DNA of 64,000 bases from the NCBI RefSeq assembly GCF_022601735.1, contig NZ_JAKUMM010000005.1, positions 288,957 to 352,956 of the forward strand, written 5' to 3'. A program made the position numbers and the translations under genes. The notes beneath the pieces are model-generated. The model saw nothing but the letters and a program-made list of their open reading frames with translations. It was not told the origin of the DNA and ran no database searches. The stretch is from Atopomonas sediminilitoris. Its GTDB lineage: Bacteria > Pseudomonadota > Gammaproteobacteria > Pseudomonadales > Pseudomonadaceae. Shown here piece by piece: positions 53,129-62,585 of the stretch (position 1 is the first letter of the stretch; the number at the start of each line of letters is the position of its first letter).

Positions 53129-56100
53129 TCAGTCGCTACTTTTAACCGGGGCCCAGTCGCGCAAGTCGCTGAGGTGTTCTTCGAGCGTACTGAGGTTGTC
53201 CCGTGTCAGTCCGGCGGGGGTGTCGGCCAGTGCCAGTAGGCTTTGTATCTCCACCCTTAAACCTTCTAGCTCCAAGGTGCTGCTGGCTTTTTGCAGGCTG
53301 ACGAGGTGTTGGCGCAGCGCGCTAGCGTCTTGGCTCTCAAGGGCATGGCGCGCCTTGTCGATCAGGCTGCCGGCTTGGGCAATAAAGCTGTTGATCAGGT
53401 TGTGCAACGTGTCGTCGCCCAGCTCGTCAGCCAGCAGGCCCAACACGGCGGAGTAGTCGTGACTGCGGCCCGCCGCGCAGCAGCCGAGTGGCTCGGGCAG
53501 GGCTTGATCGAGGGTGTCGAGATAATGCGCCAGCGTGTTGATCAGCTCGTCGCGGATGACCGGCTTGGTCAGAAAGGCATCCATTCCCGCTTCGAGGCAT
53601 TGCTCGCGCGCTTGGGCGTAAGCGTTGGCCGTCAGGGCAATGATGGGGGTGGCTGGTAGCTCGCGCTCTCTTTCCAGTGCGCGGATTTGTCGTGTGGCTT
53701 CAAAGCCATCCATCACCGGCATCAGGCAATCCATGAGGACTAAGTTCCAACGACTTTCTTGGAACATCTGCAAGGCTTCGACGCCGTTGTTGGCGATGCC
53801 GATTTCTAGCCCCAGGGGGCCTAGCATGGCGCGAATCACGGCTTGGTTGATTTCGGTGTCTTCGACCAGCAGCAGGCGGCCCGTCAGCTGAAGGTTTTGC
53901 GGACTCGCCTCCGCGGCGCTGGCTTCTGCTGGCATGGGGGTGCCCAAGAGCAGGTGGAATAACTGTGCGCGCTGGATCGGCATGATTAACCACGGATTGC
54001 CTTTCTCGGGTGGCGCGTCATTAAAGGCGATGGGGATGCATTGCAGACCAAGGTTGTCTTCGCCGTGGCCGTTGACTTGCCAGCGGGTCCAGGCATCGCT
54101 GTCGATAAACAGAATGTCGGGTAGCCAGCCATGGCGCTGGAGTGACTCTAAGTCGGCAAAGGTTGGTTCGCCTTCTTTGACTTTGGCACCGCAACCGCGC
54201 AGAAATAATGCAAGATTTTGCCGGCTCACCGGCTGATCGCTCAGCAGTAAGATGTTGCGTCCGGTGAGGTCCGGCAGCGTCACCGCGGGCAGGCAAGGCA
54301 GGCGCAGCTTGACCTCAAAGGTGCTGCCTTGATCGGGCAAGCTGTGTACGCCAATGCTGCCACTCATCAGCTCAATCAGGCGCTTACTAATCGACAAACC
54401 CAAGCCTGTGCCACCGTAGCGGCGTGTGGTGCTGGAGTCGGCCTGCGAGAACGGGGTGAATAACTTACCCAATTGCACGGCGCTCATGCCGATGCCGCTG
54501 TCGCTCACGCGCAGCACATAGTCGGCTTGTTGGTCATCGCTGAACTCGATCTCTAGCTCGGTTAAGACATAGCCTTGGTGGGTGAATTTCACCGCGTTGC
54601 CAATTAAGTTGGTGAGCACTTGGCGGATGCGGGTGACATCACCGCGCGCTTGCAGGGGCACATCGGGGGCGATGTACAGCACTAACTCCAAGCCTTTTTC
54701 GCGGGCTTTGGGTAGCAACATGCGGTGCACATCGAGGGCGACTTGCTCCCAGTTAAAGTCGATTGCTTCTAGCGTCAGCATGCCCGATTCGATTTTGGAG
54801 AAATCCAAGGTGTCGTTGAGCAAGCTGAGGAGGATTTGCGCCGAACTTTGCAGGGTTTTGATGTAGTCACTTTGCTGCGAGCTGAGCGAGGTGTTCTTCA
54901 GTAATTGCGCCATGCCGATCACGCCATTCATCGGTGTGCGAATCTCATGGCTAATGGTGGCGATGAACTCGCCTTTGGCGCGGCTGGCGCTTTCGGCGCT
55001 TTCTTTGGCCTCTCGCATTAGGCGCAGTTGCTCGCGGCGCTGGGTAACGTCACGCAGGCTGGCCATCAGCATCAGCGTGCCGTCGATTGGCACGCGCGAG
55101 GGGGATAGCTCCAGCTGTAAGGTGTGTCCTTCGCTGTGCAAGGCGGTGATGTCGAGGTTAGGCGGCAGGGCGTCTTCGTTTTTGCTAAACACTAAGCGGC
55201 GCAGTTCTAGCATGCGAATACGGGTGGCCTCATCGGCAAACAGCATGCGGACGTTGTGGCCTAAAAGGCGCTCTTCGGGGTAGCCGAGTAGGGTGCACGA
55301 GGCGGGGTTGACGATATGAATGATGCCTTGGTCGTCAACAATGATCAGGCCTTCGTGAATGTGGTTGATGATCGTGGCGAGGCGCTGGCGGTATTCAATC
55401 TCACGGCCAAATTGATCGCTTAAGGTTTGCCCTAGGCGGCCAAATTCCCCCGAAAGCGATTCGTTGGTGGCGTTCAGCGCTTGCTGTGGATCGTCGTCCT
55501 GCAAGGCATGGTTCAGGCGCTTAAGCGGGGTGAGTACCAGCTGGTGCAGCATCCAGCCGAGGAGCAAGGCAATAAAGCTGATGGCGGCCACGACCCAAGT
55601 CGCTTGTTCGCGCAGGTCACTTTGGCGCTGCAGCTCAAGGCTGCGTACGTCTAGCTGTAAGTAGGCGACGCCGACGCTGCGCAGCTGGCCGGTCAGTCTT
55701 GAGTTGGTGATGTACAGCGGAATGGCAAACTCATAGTGCTGGCCACGTACAAAGTGGCGGCTTTCTTTTTGCTCCATCAGGACATCAAGAATGACTGCGC
55801 GCGCATGCGCGTCGGGCAGCTCGCTGAGCTCTACATCGCGCAGCAACGCATGAGTTGAAGCAAACACGCTGGCAGGGCTGCCGGCAATCAACATCAGCTG
55901 GTTGATGCCAGGTTCGTTGCCGAGCGCGGCGACTAAACGATTGAGTTGATAGCGTCGCTCGACGGTTTCGCTGCCCATTTGCAGGGCGTCGAGCAGGGAT
56001 TGCGCGCGCTGTTCCAGTTGCACGCGTAAGGCGGTTTCACTGCGGTGGTTGGTTAGACCCACCAAAAAAATGCACAGCAGTGACCACAGCAACACCATGG

Positions 56101-56146
56101 GGATAAGGATTTTGCTGCGTAAGCTAAACACGCTTCGAGGACTCAT
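53129..56146 (-). CDS. Hybrid sensor histidine kinase (PAS-HisKA-HATPase-pseudoREC-REC-HPt)
   Basis: The 1005-residue protein has a transmembrane segment near 12-30, a periplasmic sensor of about 155 residues and a second helix (W-V-V-A-A-I-S-F-I-A-L-L-L-G-W-M-L). A PAS domain follows at about 260-375 (I-I-N-H-I-H-E-G-L-I-I-V-D-D). HisKA has I-S-H-E-I-R-T-P-M-N-G and HATPase has N-L-I-G-N-A-V-K-F, D-S-G-I-G-M and G-T-G-L-G-L-S-I. A degenerate receiver (about 640-745, no phospho-Asp pocket) precedes a true receiver with L-L-V-E-D-T-E-I-N and L-V-L-M-D-C-L-M-P-V-M-D-G-F. The final HPt-like bundle reads L-V-S-L-Q-K-A-S where A-H-x-L-K-G-x-A is expected, so its phospho-His seems lost. It overlaps the upstream binding-lipoprotein gene by ATGA, suggesting that protein senses for it. 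ATG 56146. Confidence 0.93.
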   Translation of the reverse strand: MSPRSVFSLRSKILIPMVLLWSLLCIFLVGLTNHRSETALRVQLEQRAQSLLDALQMGSETVERRYQLNRLVAALGNEPGINQLMLIAGSPASVFASTHALLRDVELSELPDAHARAVILDVLMEQKESRHFVRGQHYEFAIPLYITNSRLTGQLRSVGVAYLQLDVRSLELQRQSDLREQATWVVAAISFIALLLGWMLHQLVLTPLKRLNHALQDDDPQQALNATNESLSGEFGRLGQTLSDQFGREIEYRQRLATIINHIHEGLIIVDDQGIIHIVNPASCTLLGYPEERLLGHNVRMLFADEATRIRMLELRRLVFSKNEDALPPNLDITALHSEGHTLQLELSPSRVPIDGTLMLMASLRDVTQRREQLRLMREAKESAESASRAKGEFIATISHEIRTPMNGVIGMAQLLKNTSLSSQQSDYIKTLQSSAQILLSLLNDTLDFSKIESGMLTLEAIDFNWEQVALDVHRMLLPKAREKGLELVLYIAPDVPLQARGDVTRIRQVLTNLIGNAVKFTHQGYVLTELEIEFSDDQQADYVLRVSDSGIGMSAVQLGKLFTPFSQADSSTTRRYGGTGLGLSISKRLIELMSGSIGVHSLPDQGSTFEVKLRLPCLPAVTLPDLTGRNILLLSDQPVSRQNLALFLRGCGAKVKEGEPTFADLESLQRHGWLPDILFIDSDAWTRWQVNGHGEDNLGLQCIPIAFNDAPPEKGNPWLIMPIQRAQLFHLLLGTPMPAEASAAEASPQNLQLTGRLLLVEDTEINQAVIRAMLGPLGLEIGIANNGVEALQMFQESRWNLVLMDCLMPVMDGFEATRQIRALERERELPATPIIALTANAYAQAREQCLEAGMDAFLTKPVIRDELINTLAHYLDTLDQALPEPLGCCAAGRSHDYSAVLGLLADELGDDTLHNLINSFIAQAGSLIDKARHALESQDASALRQHLVSLQKASSTLELEGLRVEIQSLLALADTPAGLTRDNLSTLEEHLSDLRDWAPVKSSD

Positions 56147-57120
56147 GGGCTTGGCTCTGCCAGCGGTGCGGCAATCAGCTCGTCCACGGGCAAGCTGGAC
56201 TCAAGATCACCACTGATGCGTAACGCTACTTGGGTGCGTTGCAGGCTGTCGCGTAATTTGTTGCCGGGCGGGAAAAACAGATTTTGCTCGCTTGGGCTGA
56301 CGAGGCGGATGTCTTCCGTGAGGATGCGGGCAAATTCAGCCGGACTAATATGCTCACGGGCGGCCATGTATTGATAGGCCAAGGTCGGCTCGCGGCGGGC
56401 AAAGTCTTGCGCATCTGCAAAGGCATTCTTGACGGCAATGATGTCATTGGGGCGCTCAGCAATCGCTTTGGCAGAGAAGACCAGCACATCCAATACTTCT
56501 TCTGGAATGTCACGGCTGCTGAACAGGACGTGATGTTGGCTTTGTTGCAGCGCTTCGACGGAGTAGGGCGGGTAGGTGACGGCGGCATCAATCTCGTGAT
56601 TCAGCAGGGCTTTGGGCATGGCCTCTTGGGTCATGCCGACAAGTTTGACGTCATCCAATGTCATGCTGTGGTTTTCTAGGGCGCGCTGCAAAATGTACAG
56701 ATTGAGCGTGCCGGGTTCGATGCCGATGCGCTGTGCGCGCAGGTCGGTAATGCTGTTGATGGGGTTGCCGGCAATGATGACGTCGCCACCGTTGGAGTAA
56801 TCCACCACCAAAACAATACGCGGCTTGTGATGGCTCATTTGGCGTGCGGTGAGCACTTCAATCAAGGTGCCGGTGAAGCCATCGGCTAGGCCGCGCTCAA
56901 AGCTCGTGCGGGCATCGTTAAGGCTGGCCAGCTCTAAGAGTTTTACCTCGACGCCGTGGTCTTTGAAGTAGCCCATTTTCTCGGCTAAATACAGAAACTC
57001 AGTGCCTGGCCATGGGTACATGGCGATGCGCAGTGGCGGTTGTTCGGTTGGCTGACAAGCGCTTAAGAGTAAACACAGCGCAGCGCACAGCAGTGAGCGA
57101 AGGCAGGGCATTGGGCGCAC
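56143..57120 (-). CDS. NMT1/ThiY-like substrate-binding lipoprotein, kinase partner
   Basis: The 325-residue protein starts at GTG 57120, which follows AGGGA by seven bases (ATG 57111 is a second choice). The lipoprotein signal is L-C-A-A-L-C-L-L-L-S-A-C. The mature protein matches NMT1/SsuA/ThiY binding proteins: W-P-G-T-E-F-L-Y-L-A-E-K-M-G-Y-F-K-D-H-G-V-E-V, F-T-G-T-L-I-E-V-L, G-I-E-P-G-T-L-N-L-Y-I-L and A-A-V-T-Y-P-P-Y. No permease or ATPase is nearby; its stop overlaps the start of the hybrid kinase. This supports a two-part sensor where the lipoprotein captures ligand for the kinase. The ligand class (pyrimidine, sulfonate or nitrate-like) is unknown. Confidence 0.85.
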   Translation of the reverse strand: MRPMPCLRSLLCAALCLLLSACQPTEQPPLRIAMYPWPGTEFLYLAEKMGYFKDHGVEVKLLELASLNDARTSFERGLADGFTGTLIEVLTARQMSHHKPRIVLVVDYSNGGDVIIAGNPINSITDLRAQRIGIEPGTLNLYILQRALENHSMTLDDVKLVGMTQEAMPKALLNHEIDAAVTYPPYSVEALQQSQHHVLFSSRDIPEEVLDVLVFSAKAIAERPNDIIAVKNAFADAQDFARREPTLAYQYMAAREHISPAEFARILTEDIRLVSPSEQNLFFPPGNKLRDSLQRTQVALRISGDLESSLPVDELIAAPLAEPSP

Positions 57121-57183
57121 GCAAAGATCCCTAAGAGTGAATGCTGCTTTCACTATAGAAGAGCACAGCGCTTTGCGTGGACT

Positions 57184-57221
57184 AAAAAGCACAAGGCCCG
57201 AGCGAAGTCGGGCCTTGTGCT
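57184..57221 (-). terminator. Rho-independent terminator of ilvD
   Basis: On the minus strand AGCACAAGGCCCGA pairs with TCGGGCCTTGTGCT over a six-base loop (a 14-bp stem, 57188-57221) and is followed by TTTTTAG. It lies about 30 bases after the ilvD stop. Confidence 0.88.
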
Positions 57222-57252
57222 GAGCGTGACGCGCTAAGGCGTCTCTCGGGAC

Positions 57253-59091
57253 TTAGTTATCCAGCAGCTGCTTGTCGCGCACAGCCCCTTTATCCGCGCT
57301 GGTGGCCAGCAAGGCGTAGGCTTTGAGTGCGGTGGTGACTTTGCGTGGACGTACCTCAACCGGCTTCCAGCCTTTGGCGTCCTGCGCGGCGCGGCGCTCG
57401 GCCAGCTCTTCATCGCTGATCAGCAGTTGGATGCCGCGCTTGGGAATGTCGATCAGCACTTTGTCGCCATCTTTGACCAAGCCAATCGCGCCGCCGGCCG
57501 CTGCTTCGGGCGAGGCATGGCCAATCGACAAGCCCGAGGTGCCGCCGGAGAAGCGGCCATCGGTGAGTAGCGCGCAATCTTTGCCCAAGCCTTTGGACTT
57601 GAGATAACTGGTGGGGTAGAGCATTTCCTGCATGCCGGGGCCGCCTTTGGGGCCTTCGTAGCGGATGATGACGATGTCGCCGGCTTTGACTTCGTCGGCC
57701 AAAATGCCGCGCACGGCGCTGTCTTGGCTTTCGTAGATTTTGGCGTTGCCTTCAAACACGTGAATCGACTCATCGACGCCGGCGGTTTTCACCACGCAGC
57801 CATCCAGCGCGATGTTGCCGTACAGCACGGCCAAGCCGCCTTCTTGCGAGTAGGCATGCTTGACGCTGCGGATACAGCCGTTTTCGCGGTCGAGATCGAG
57901 TGTGTCCCAGCGTGTGCTTTGGCTAAAGGCCACCTGCGTGGGGATGCCGGCTGGGCCTGCCTTGAAGAAGGTGTGCACGGCTTCGTCGTTGGTTTGGGTG
58001 ATGTCCCACTGCACGATGGCGTCGGCCATCGAGCGACTGTGCACGGTACCGACTTCGGTGTGCAGCAAGCCGCCACGGGCCAATTCCCCCAAGATGGAGA
58101 AGATGCCGCCGGCGCGGTGGACGTCTTCCATATGGTACTTCTGAATATTGGGCGCCACTTTGCACAGCTGCGGTACTAGGCGTGACAGGCGATCGATGTC
58201 GCGCAGGTCAAAATCGATTTCGGCTTCTTGCGCGGCGGCGAGCAAGTGCAGGATGGTGTTGGTCGAGCCGCCCATGGCGATGTCCAGCGTCATCGCATTT
58301 TCGAAGGCTTTGAAATTGGCGATGTTGCGTGGCAGCACGCTGTCGTCATTGTCGCCGTAGTAGCGCTTGCACAGCTCGACAATCAAACGGCCCGCCCGCA
58401 AGAACAGCTGCTCGCGGTCGGCGTGGGTGGCAAGGGTCGAGCCGTTGCCCGGCAGAGACAGGCCCAAGGCTTCGGTTAAACAGTTCATCGAGTTGGCGGT
58501 GAACATGCCCGAGCAGCTGCCGCACGTAGGGCAAGCGCTGCGCTCGTATTCAGCCACAGTATCGTCGGAGCAGTTGTCGTCGGCCGCGGCGACCATGGCG
58601 TCAACCAAGTCGAGGCCGTGGCTGGCCAGCTTGGTTTTACCCGCTTCCATTGGTCCGCCGGAGACAAACACCACGGGAATGTTCAGGCGCAGCGCCGCCA
58701 TCAGCATGCCGGGGGTGATTTTGTCGCAGTTGGAGATGCACACAATGGCGTCGGCGCAGTGGGCGTTGACCATGTACTCGACCGAGTCGGCGATGATTTC
58801 GCGACTGGGCAGCGAGTACAGCATGCCGTCGTGACCCATGGCGATGCCGTCGTCGACGGCGATGGTGTTGAACTCTTTGGCCACGCCGCCGGCTTTTTCA
58901 ATCTCACGCGCTACCAGCTGGCCCATGTCCTTGAGGTGTACGTGCCCGGGCACGAACTGAGTGAACGAGTTGGCCACCGCAATGATCGGCTTTTGAAAGT
59001 CGTCGTCTTTCATGCCGGTGGCTCGCCACAGGGCGCGCGCGCCGGCCATGTTGCGGCCGAAGGTAGAGGTTTTCGAGCGGTAGTCAGGCAT
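57253..59091 (-). CDS. ilvD: Dihydroxy-acid dehydratase
   Basis: The 612-residue protein starts at [20 protein letters not shown] (ATG 59091, CAGGAA upstream), matching the E. coli IlvD N-terminus. The iron-sulfur cysteines are in [12 protein letters not shown] and [18 protein letters not shown]. Other motifs are the metal-binding D-D-G-I-A-M-G-H and [14 protein letters not shown]. It performs the third common step of valine, leucine and isoleucine synthesis. No leader peptide or attenuator is obvious upstream; the gene stands alone. Confidence 0.97.
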   Translation of the reverse strand: MPDYRSKTSTFGRNMAGARALWRATGMKDDDFQKPIIAVANSFTQFVPGHVHLKDMGQLVAREIEKAGGVAKEFNTIAVDDGIAMGHDGMLYSLPSREIIADSVEYMVNAHCADAIVCISNCDKITPGMLMAALRLNIPVVFVSGGPMEAGKTKLASHGLDLVDAMVAAADDNCSDDTVAEYERSACPTCGSCSGMFTANSMNCLTEALGLSLPGNGSTLATHADREQLFLRAGRLIVELCKRYYGDNDDSVLPRNIANFKAFENAMTLDIAMGGSTNTILHLLAAAQEAEIDFDLRDIDRLSRLVPQLCKVAPNIQKYHMEDVHRAGGIFSILGELARGGLLHTEVGTVHSRSMADAIVQWDITQTNDEAVHTFFKAGPAGIPTQVAFSQSTRWDTLDLDRENGCIRSVKHAYSQEGGLAVLYGNIALDGCVVKTAGVDESIHVFEGNAKIYESQDSAVRGILADEVKAGDIVIIRYEGPKGGPGMQEMLYPTSYLKSKGLGKDCALLTDGRFSGGTSGLSIGHASPEAAAGGAIGLVKDGDKVLIDIPKRGIQLLISDEELAERRAAQDAKGWKPVEVRPRKVTTALKAYALLATSADKGAVRDKQLLDN

Positions 59092-59316
59092 GACAAAGGT
59101 TCCTGCAGCGATCACGGTAAGCTCGCAAGGATACCGTACCCATGTCGCACGCAGGAACGCTTTTGTCGGGCTTAGGGCGGTGCAGATTTAATCGCCGCGC
59201 GACGCAAGCACAGGGCTTGCGGCGCGTAATAAGCGTGACAAAGCGCTTGCTAGCGGTGTGAGCGAACGCTGCACAACGGCGCCATTGGGGTGTGCAGGTA
59301 TTCGCTCAGACGCTCT

Positions 59317-60165
59317 TTAGTTCTCGATGCCGCGCATGTGCTGGCTTCGGCGACGCAGCCATTCCAGCGTCAGCAGAAGAATCACCGAAAGCACGATCAA
59401 CAAGGTCGCCACCGCCAAAATGGTCGGATTGATCTGTTCACGCAGGCCAGAAAACATCTGCCGTGGAATGGTGCGCTGCTGCGGGCCGGCCATAAACAGG
59501 ATGACCACCACTTCGTCGAACGAGGTAATAAAAGCAAACAGCGCGCCGGAGATCACCCCGGGGCGAATCAACGGCATGATCACATCAAAGAATACTTTGA
59601 GCGGTGCCGCGCCCAGGTTCAGGGCGGCGCGTACCAGCGACATATCAAAGCCGGCTAACGTGGCGGTGACGGTGATGATCACAAAGGGGGTGCCGAGTGC
59701 GGCGTGGGCGATGACGATGCCGGTGTAAGTCGCGGCCAAGTTGAACTTGGAATAAAAGAAGAACATGCCGGCGGCGGTGATGATCAAGGGCACGATCATC
59801 GGTGAGAGCAGCAGGGCGGTAATGAAACGCCGGCCGGGCATTTCGTCCCGAGCCAAGCCAATGGCTGCGCAGGTGCCCAGAACGGTGGCGAGTAAGGTAG
59901 AAAACAGGCCAATGATGAAGCTGTTCTTGATCGACAGCAGCCATTTAGGGTCGGTGAAGATTTGCTCGTACCAGCGCAGCGAGTAAGCGTCCGGGTCAAA
60001 GCGCAGCATGCCTTCGGTAAAGGTGAAGAAGGGCTCGGCATTAAACGACAGCGGCACAATGACCAGAATCGGCAAAATCAAAAACAGCAGCACCACATAC
60101 GAGCTGCCTTTGAGCAAGGCGCTGCCGAGTTTGTGCCAGAGGCCGTAATACGCGGGATGGGCCAT
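59317..60165 (-). CDS. Spermidine/putrescine-type ABC transporter permease (PotC/PotI-like)
   Basis: The 282-residue inner-membrane protein has six helices and the EAA-loop sequence A-A-L-N-L-G-A-A-P-L-K-V-F-F-D-V-I-M-P-L-I-R-P-G near residue 195. The start region F-N-A-E-P-F-F-T-F and S-L-R-W-Y-E-Q-I-F are typical of PotC/PotI. ATG 60165 has TTGAGG upstream, and the gene begins seven bases after the companion permease. It is the last gene of the four-gene operon. Polyamine specificity is inferred from family. Confidence 0.9.
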   Translation of the reverse strand: MAHPAYYGLWHKLGSALLKGSSYVVLLFLILPILVIVPLSFNAEPFFTFTEGMLRFDPDAYSLRWYEQIFTDPKWLLSIKNSFIIGLFSTLLATVLGTCAAIGLARDEMPGRRFITALLLSPMIVPLIITAAGMFFFYSKFNLAATYTGIVIAHAALGTPFVIITVTATLAGFDMSLVRAALNLGAAPLKVFFDVIMPLIRPGVISGALFAFITSFDEVVVILFMAGPQQRTIPRQMFSGLREQINPTILAVATLLIVLSVILLLTLEWLRRRSQHMRGIEN

Positions 60166-60172
60166 GGTTACC

Positions 60173-61405
60173 TCAACCGAGTTTGATGTTGCTGGCGCCG
60201 ACAAAACGGTCGTACACCCAATACAGCAACAGAATTAAGCCCAGCAGCAACGACCCCAGCGCAGCGGCGAGTTCCCAGTTGTTGGAGCTTTGCATGTGAA
60301 AGGCAATGATGTTGCTGATCATTTGACCGTCGGTACCGCCGACTAAGGCCGGGGTGATGTAGTAGCCGACCGAGATAATGAACACCAGCAGCGCCCCGGC
60401 ACTAAGACCGGGCAAGGTCATGGGGAAATAAATGCGCACAAAGGCCGGTATGGGCTTGGCGCCCAACGACATCGCTGCGCGCAAGTAGCTGGGGTCGATG
60501 CCGCGCATCACGCTGTACAGCGGCAGCACCATAAACGGCAGCAAGATGTGGGTCATCGCCACCACGGTGGCAAACGGGGTGTAGAGCATTTCCAGCGGTT
60601 CGCTGGTCAGGCCGATGCCCATCAAAAACGAGTTGATCACGCCATTGGTTTGCAGCAGTGCAATCCACGCCGTGGTGCGTACCAGTAATGATGTCCAGAA
60701 CGGCAGCAGCACTAAAATCATCAGCAGGTTGGCTTTCTTGTCCGGCAAGTTGGCCAAGAAGTACGCCAGTGGATAGCCGAGCAAGGCGCAGAACAAGGTG
60801 ATGATCAGGGCCATGTTCAGTGTTTTGCCGTATAGCTGGCGGTAAATTTGCGCTTGTTCGCGCGACTGGATACCGCCCTCGGCGCTGATCTCTAAATCCA
60901 GCGCTGTCAGGTAATAATCGTAGGTGTACGGTGCGCCGGCGCGCTTAACCTGAAACCACAGCTCGGGTTCGTTCCAGCGTTTATGCAGGCTCAGCAGACG
61001 CTGTCCGCCGGCACTTTGCAAATCTTCGGTTTTCTCGCGGCGCAATTTGCGCGCGCTGGACTTCACCACGCTCGACATGCCGGCGTAAGCCCGGTTGAAC
61101 TCCTCGGCTAATTTGCCGGACAGGCGCTCTTTGGCCAGTGCTTGTAGTTCAACGGTAAAGGTATTGAGTGTTTGTTCGGCGGGCAGGCCTTGGCCGTCCC
61201 AGGCTTCAAGTTGCGTCAGCGTTTGCGGGATCAGTTCGGCCACGGTGGGGTGGTGCACGCTGCGATAGAGCATGGCGCCAATCGGGGCGACAAACGAGAG
61301 CAAAATAAACACCAACAGCGGCACCACGAAAGCAAAAGCCAGCCAGCGTTTGCGGCGCTCGGCGCGACGGGCTTGCTGTAACTCTTCGGGGTTTAATGCG
61401 CTCAT
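60173..61405 (-). CDS. Polyamine-type ABC transporter permease with a large periplasmic insert (PotB-like)
   Basis: The 410-residue protein starts at MSALNPEELQQARRAERRK (ATG 61405). After the first membrane helix (F-V-V-P-L-L-V-F-I-L-L-S-F-V-A-P-I) there is about 150 residues of hydrophilic, helical sequence (Q-T-L-T-Q-L-E-A-W-D to R-Q-L-Y-G-K-T). This is absent from 275-300-residue PotB proteins. Five more helices follow with the EAA loop A-A-M-S-L-G-A-K-P-I-P-A-F-V-R-I-Y-F-P. The insert may form an extra periplasmic domain contacting the binding protein. Confidence 0.88.
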   Translation of the reverse strand: MSALNPEELQQARRAERRKRWLAFAFVVPLLVFILLSFVAPIGAMLYRSVHHPTVAELIPQTLTQLEAWDGQGLPAEQTLNTFTVELQALAKERLSGKLAEEFNRAYAGMSSVVKSSARKLRREKTEDLQSAGGQRLLSLHKRWNEPELWFQVKRAGAPYTYDYYLTALDLEISAEGGIQSREQAQIYRQLYGKTLNMALIITLFCALLGYPLAYFLANLPDKKANLLMILVLLPFWTSLLVRTTAWIALLQTNGVINSFLMGIGLTSEPLEMLYTPFATVVAMTHILLPFMVLPLYSVMRGIDPSYLRAAMSLGAKPIPAFVRIYFPMTLPGLSAGALLVFIISVGYYITPALVGGTDGQMISNIIAFHMQSSNNWELAAALGSLLLGLILLLYWVYDRFVGASNIKLG

Positions 61406-61429
61406 GGTTTCATCCTGGGTGTGTAAAAC

Positions 61430-61458
61430 AGCCCGACACAGCACGGCCGTGTCGGGCT
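61430..61458 (-). terminator. Intra-operon hairpin after the binding-protein gene
   Basis: AGCCCGACAC (61430-61439) pairs with GTGTCGGGCT (61449-61458) over a nine-base loop, followed on the minus strand by GTTTTAC. Its position directly after the binding-protein stop suggests partial termination, so more binding protein than permease would be made. Confidence 0.6.
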
Positions 61459-61465
61459 TAGAGGC

Positions 61466-62539
61466 TTACTTCAACAGCCACTCGTTGAACTTCTCGCCCA
61501 GCGACTCACCGTAGTCAGCCCAGAACTCAGAACTGGCGCGCAGGCCTTTGTCGAGGTGAGCAGTCGGCAGGTGCGGCGCGGCGGCCGGATCCATCAGAGG
61601 GGTAGACGACTTACGAGTCGGGCCGTAGGCAACGTCAGACATACCCGCCAGAGGCTTGGACTGGGTGGCGAAGGCAATGAACTTGAAGGCTTCTTCTTTG
61701 TTCTTGGTGCCTTTGAGTACCGACCACGCATCGAGGTCGAACACGTGGCCATCCCAGACGATTTCAAACGGCTTGTTTTCTTTGCGGATGGCGTCATAGA
61801 AGCGGCCGTTGGCCGACTGCACCAGCACCGCGCCGCCATCGTTTAACAGTTGTGGGGCTTGTGACCACGAGTCAAACCAGACGATGTCTTTCTTAATGGT
61901 GTCGAGTTTTTTAAACGCGCGATCTTGGCCTTCGGGCGTGGCCAGCAGCTCATACACGTCTTTAGGTGCTACGCCGTCAGCCAGCAGAGCCCATTCCATG
62001 TTGACCTGTGGGCGCTTACGCAGGGCGCGCTTGCCGGCGATTTTGCTGGTGTCGAAGAAGTCTTTAACGCTGGCGGCAGGCGTCGCGCCAATGGTGTCTT
62101 TGTTATAGGCAAACACCACGGACCAGACGATGTTGCCGATCGCGCACTCGCTCGATAACGCATCAGGGATGAAGTCATCGGCGGCCGGTGTGCCGTCAAC
62201 GCCAGCCGGTAGGATATCGCGGGGGATTTCTTCCAGCAGGCCTTCAGAGCAAGCGCGCTCAAGGTCGATCACTTCAACGTCGACGACATCCCACTGGATA
62301 TTGCCGGATTCAACCTGGGCCTTCATCTCGGCAATGCCGCCGGAGTAGTCCTCAAACAGCACCTTGGTGCCGCTTTCTTTTTGGAACGGGTCAACCATGT
62401 GGGTTTTCTGTGCGGCACCGTAGGCGCCACCCCAGGAAACAACGGTCAGCGTTTGCTCGGCCTGCGCGCTGAGCGAGGTGCCAAATAAAGCAGCACTTAA
62501 GGCGACGGTCGAAATACGGGTCAAAGTCTTGATACGCAT
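61466..62539 (-). CDS. Extracellular polyamine-type binding protein (PotD/PotF-like)
   Basis: The 357-residue protein starts at MRIKTLTRISTVALSAALFG (ATG 62539, GAAGGA upstream) with a signal peptide cut after L-S-A-Q-A. The mature part begins E-Q-T-L-T-V-V-S-W-G-G-A-Y-G-A-A-Q. It has F-E-D-Y-S-G-G-I-A-E-M-K-A-Q-V-E-S-G and W-D-V-V-D-V-E, like family 1 polyamine-binding proteins. W-x-x-G-R residues of PotD are only partly recognisable, so the ligand might be another amine or a quaternary compound. Confidence 0.88.
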   Translation of the reverse strand: MRIKTLTRISTVALSAALFGTSLSAQAEQTLTVVSWGGAYGAAQKTHMVDPFQKESGTKVLFEDYSGGIAEMKAQVESGNIQWDVVDVEVIDLERACSEGLLEEIPRDILPAGVDGTPAADDFIPDALSSECAIGNIVWSVVFAYNKDTIGATPAASVKDFFDTSKIAGKRALRKRPQVNMEWALLADGVAPKDVYELLATPEGQDRAFKKLDTIKKDIVWFDSWSQAPQLLNDGGAVLVQSANGRFYDAIRKENKPFEIVWDGHVFDLDAWSVLKGTKNKEEAFKFIAFATQSKPLAGMSDVAYGPTRKSSTPLMDPAAAPHLPTAHLDKGLRASSEFWADYGESLGEKFNEWLLK

Positions 62540-62585
62540 GCGGATGTCCTTCTCTTTGGTGGTTGTGCTGGGAGGCAGATCGACG

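Noticed and set aside
57121..57183. TPP riboswitch upstream of the ThiY-like lipoprotein gene
   Set aside because: The leader is short and lacks the conserved CUGAGA/ACCUGA-type THI-box elements.
59092..59316. Leader peptide or attenuator for ilvD
   Set aside because: No short frame rich in Ile/Val/Leu codons with a following terminator was found upstream of the start.
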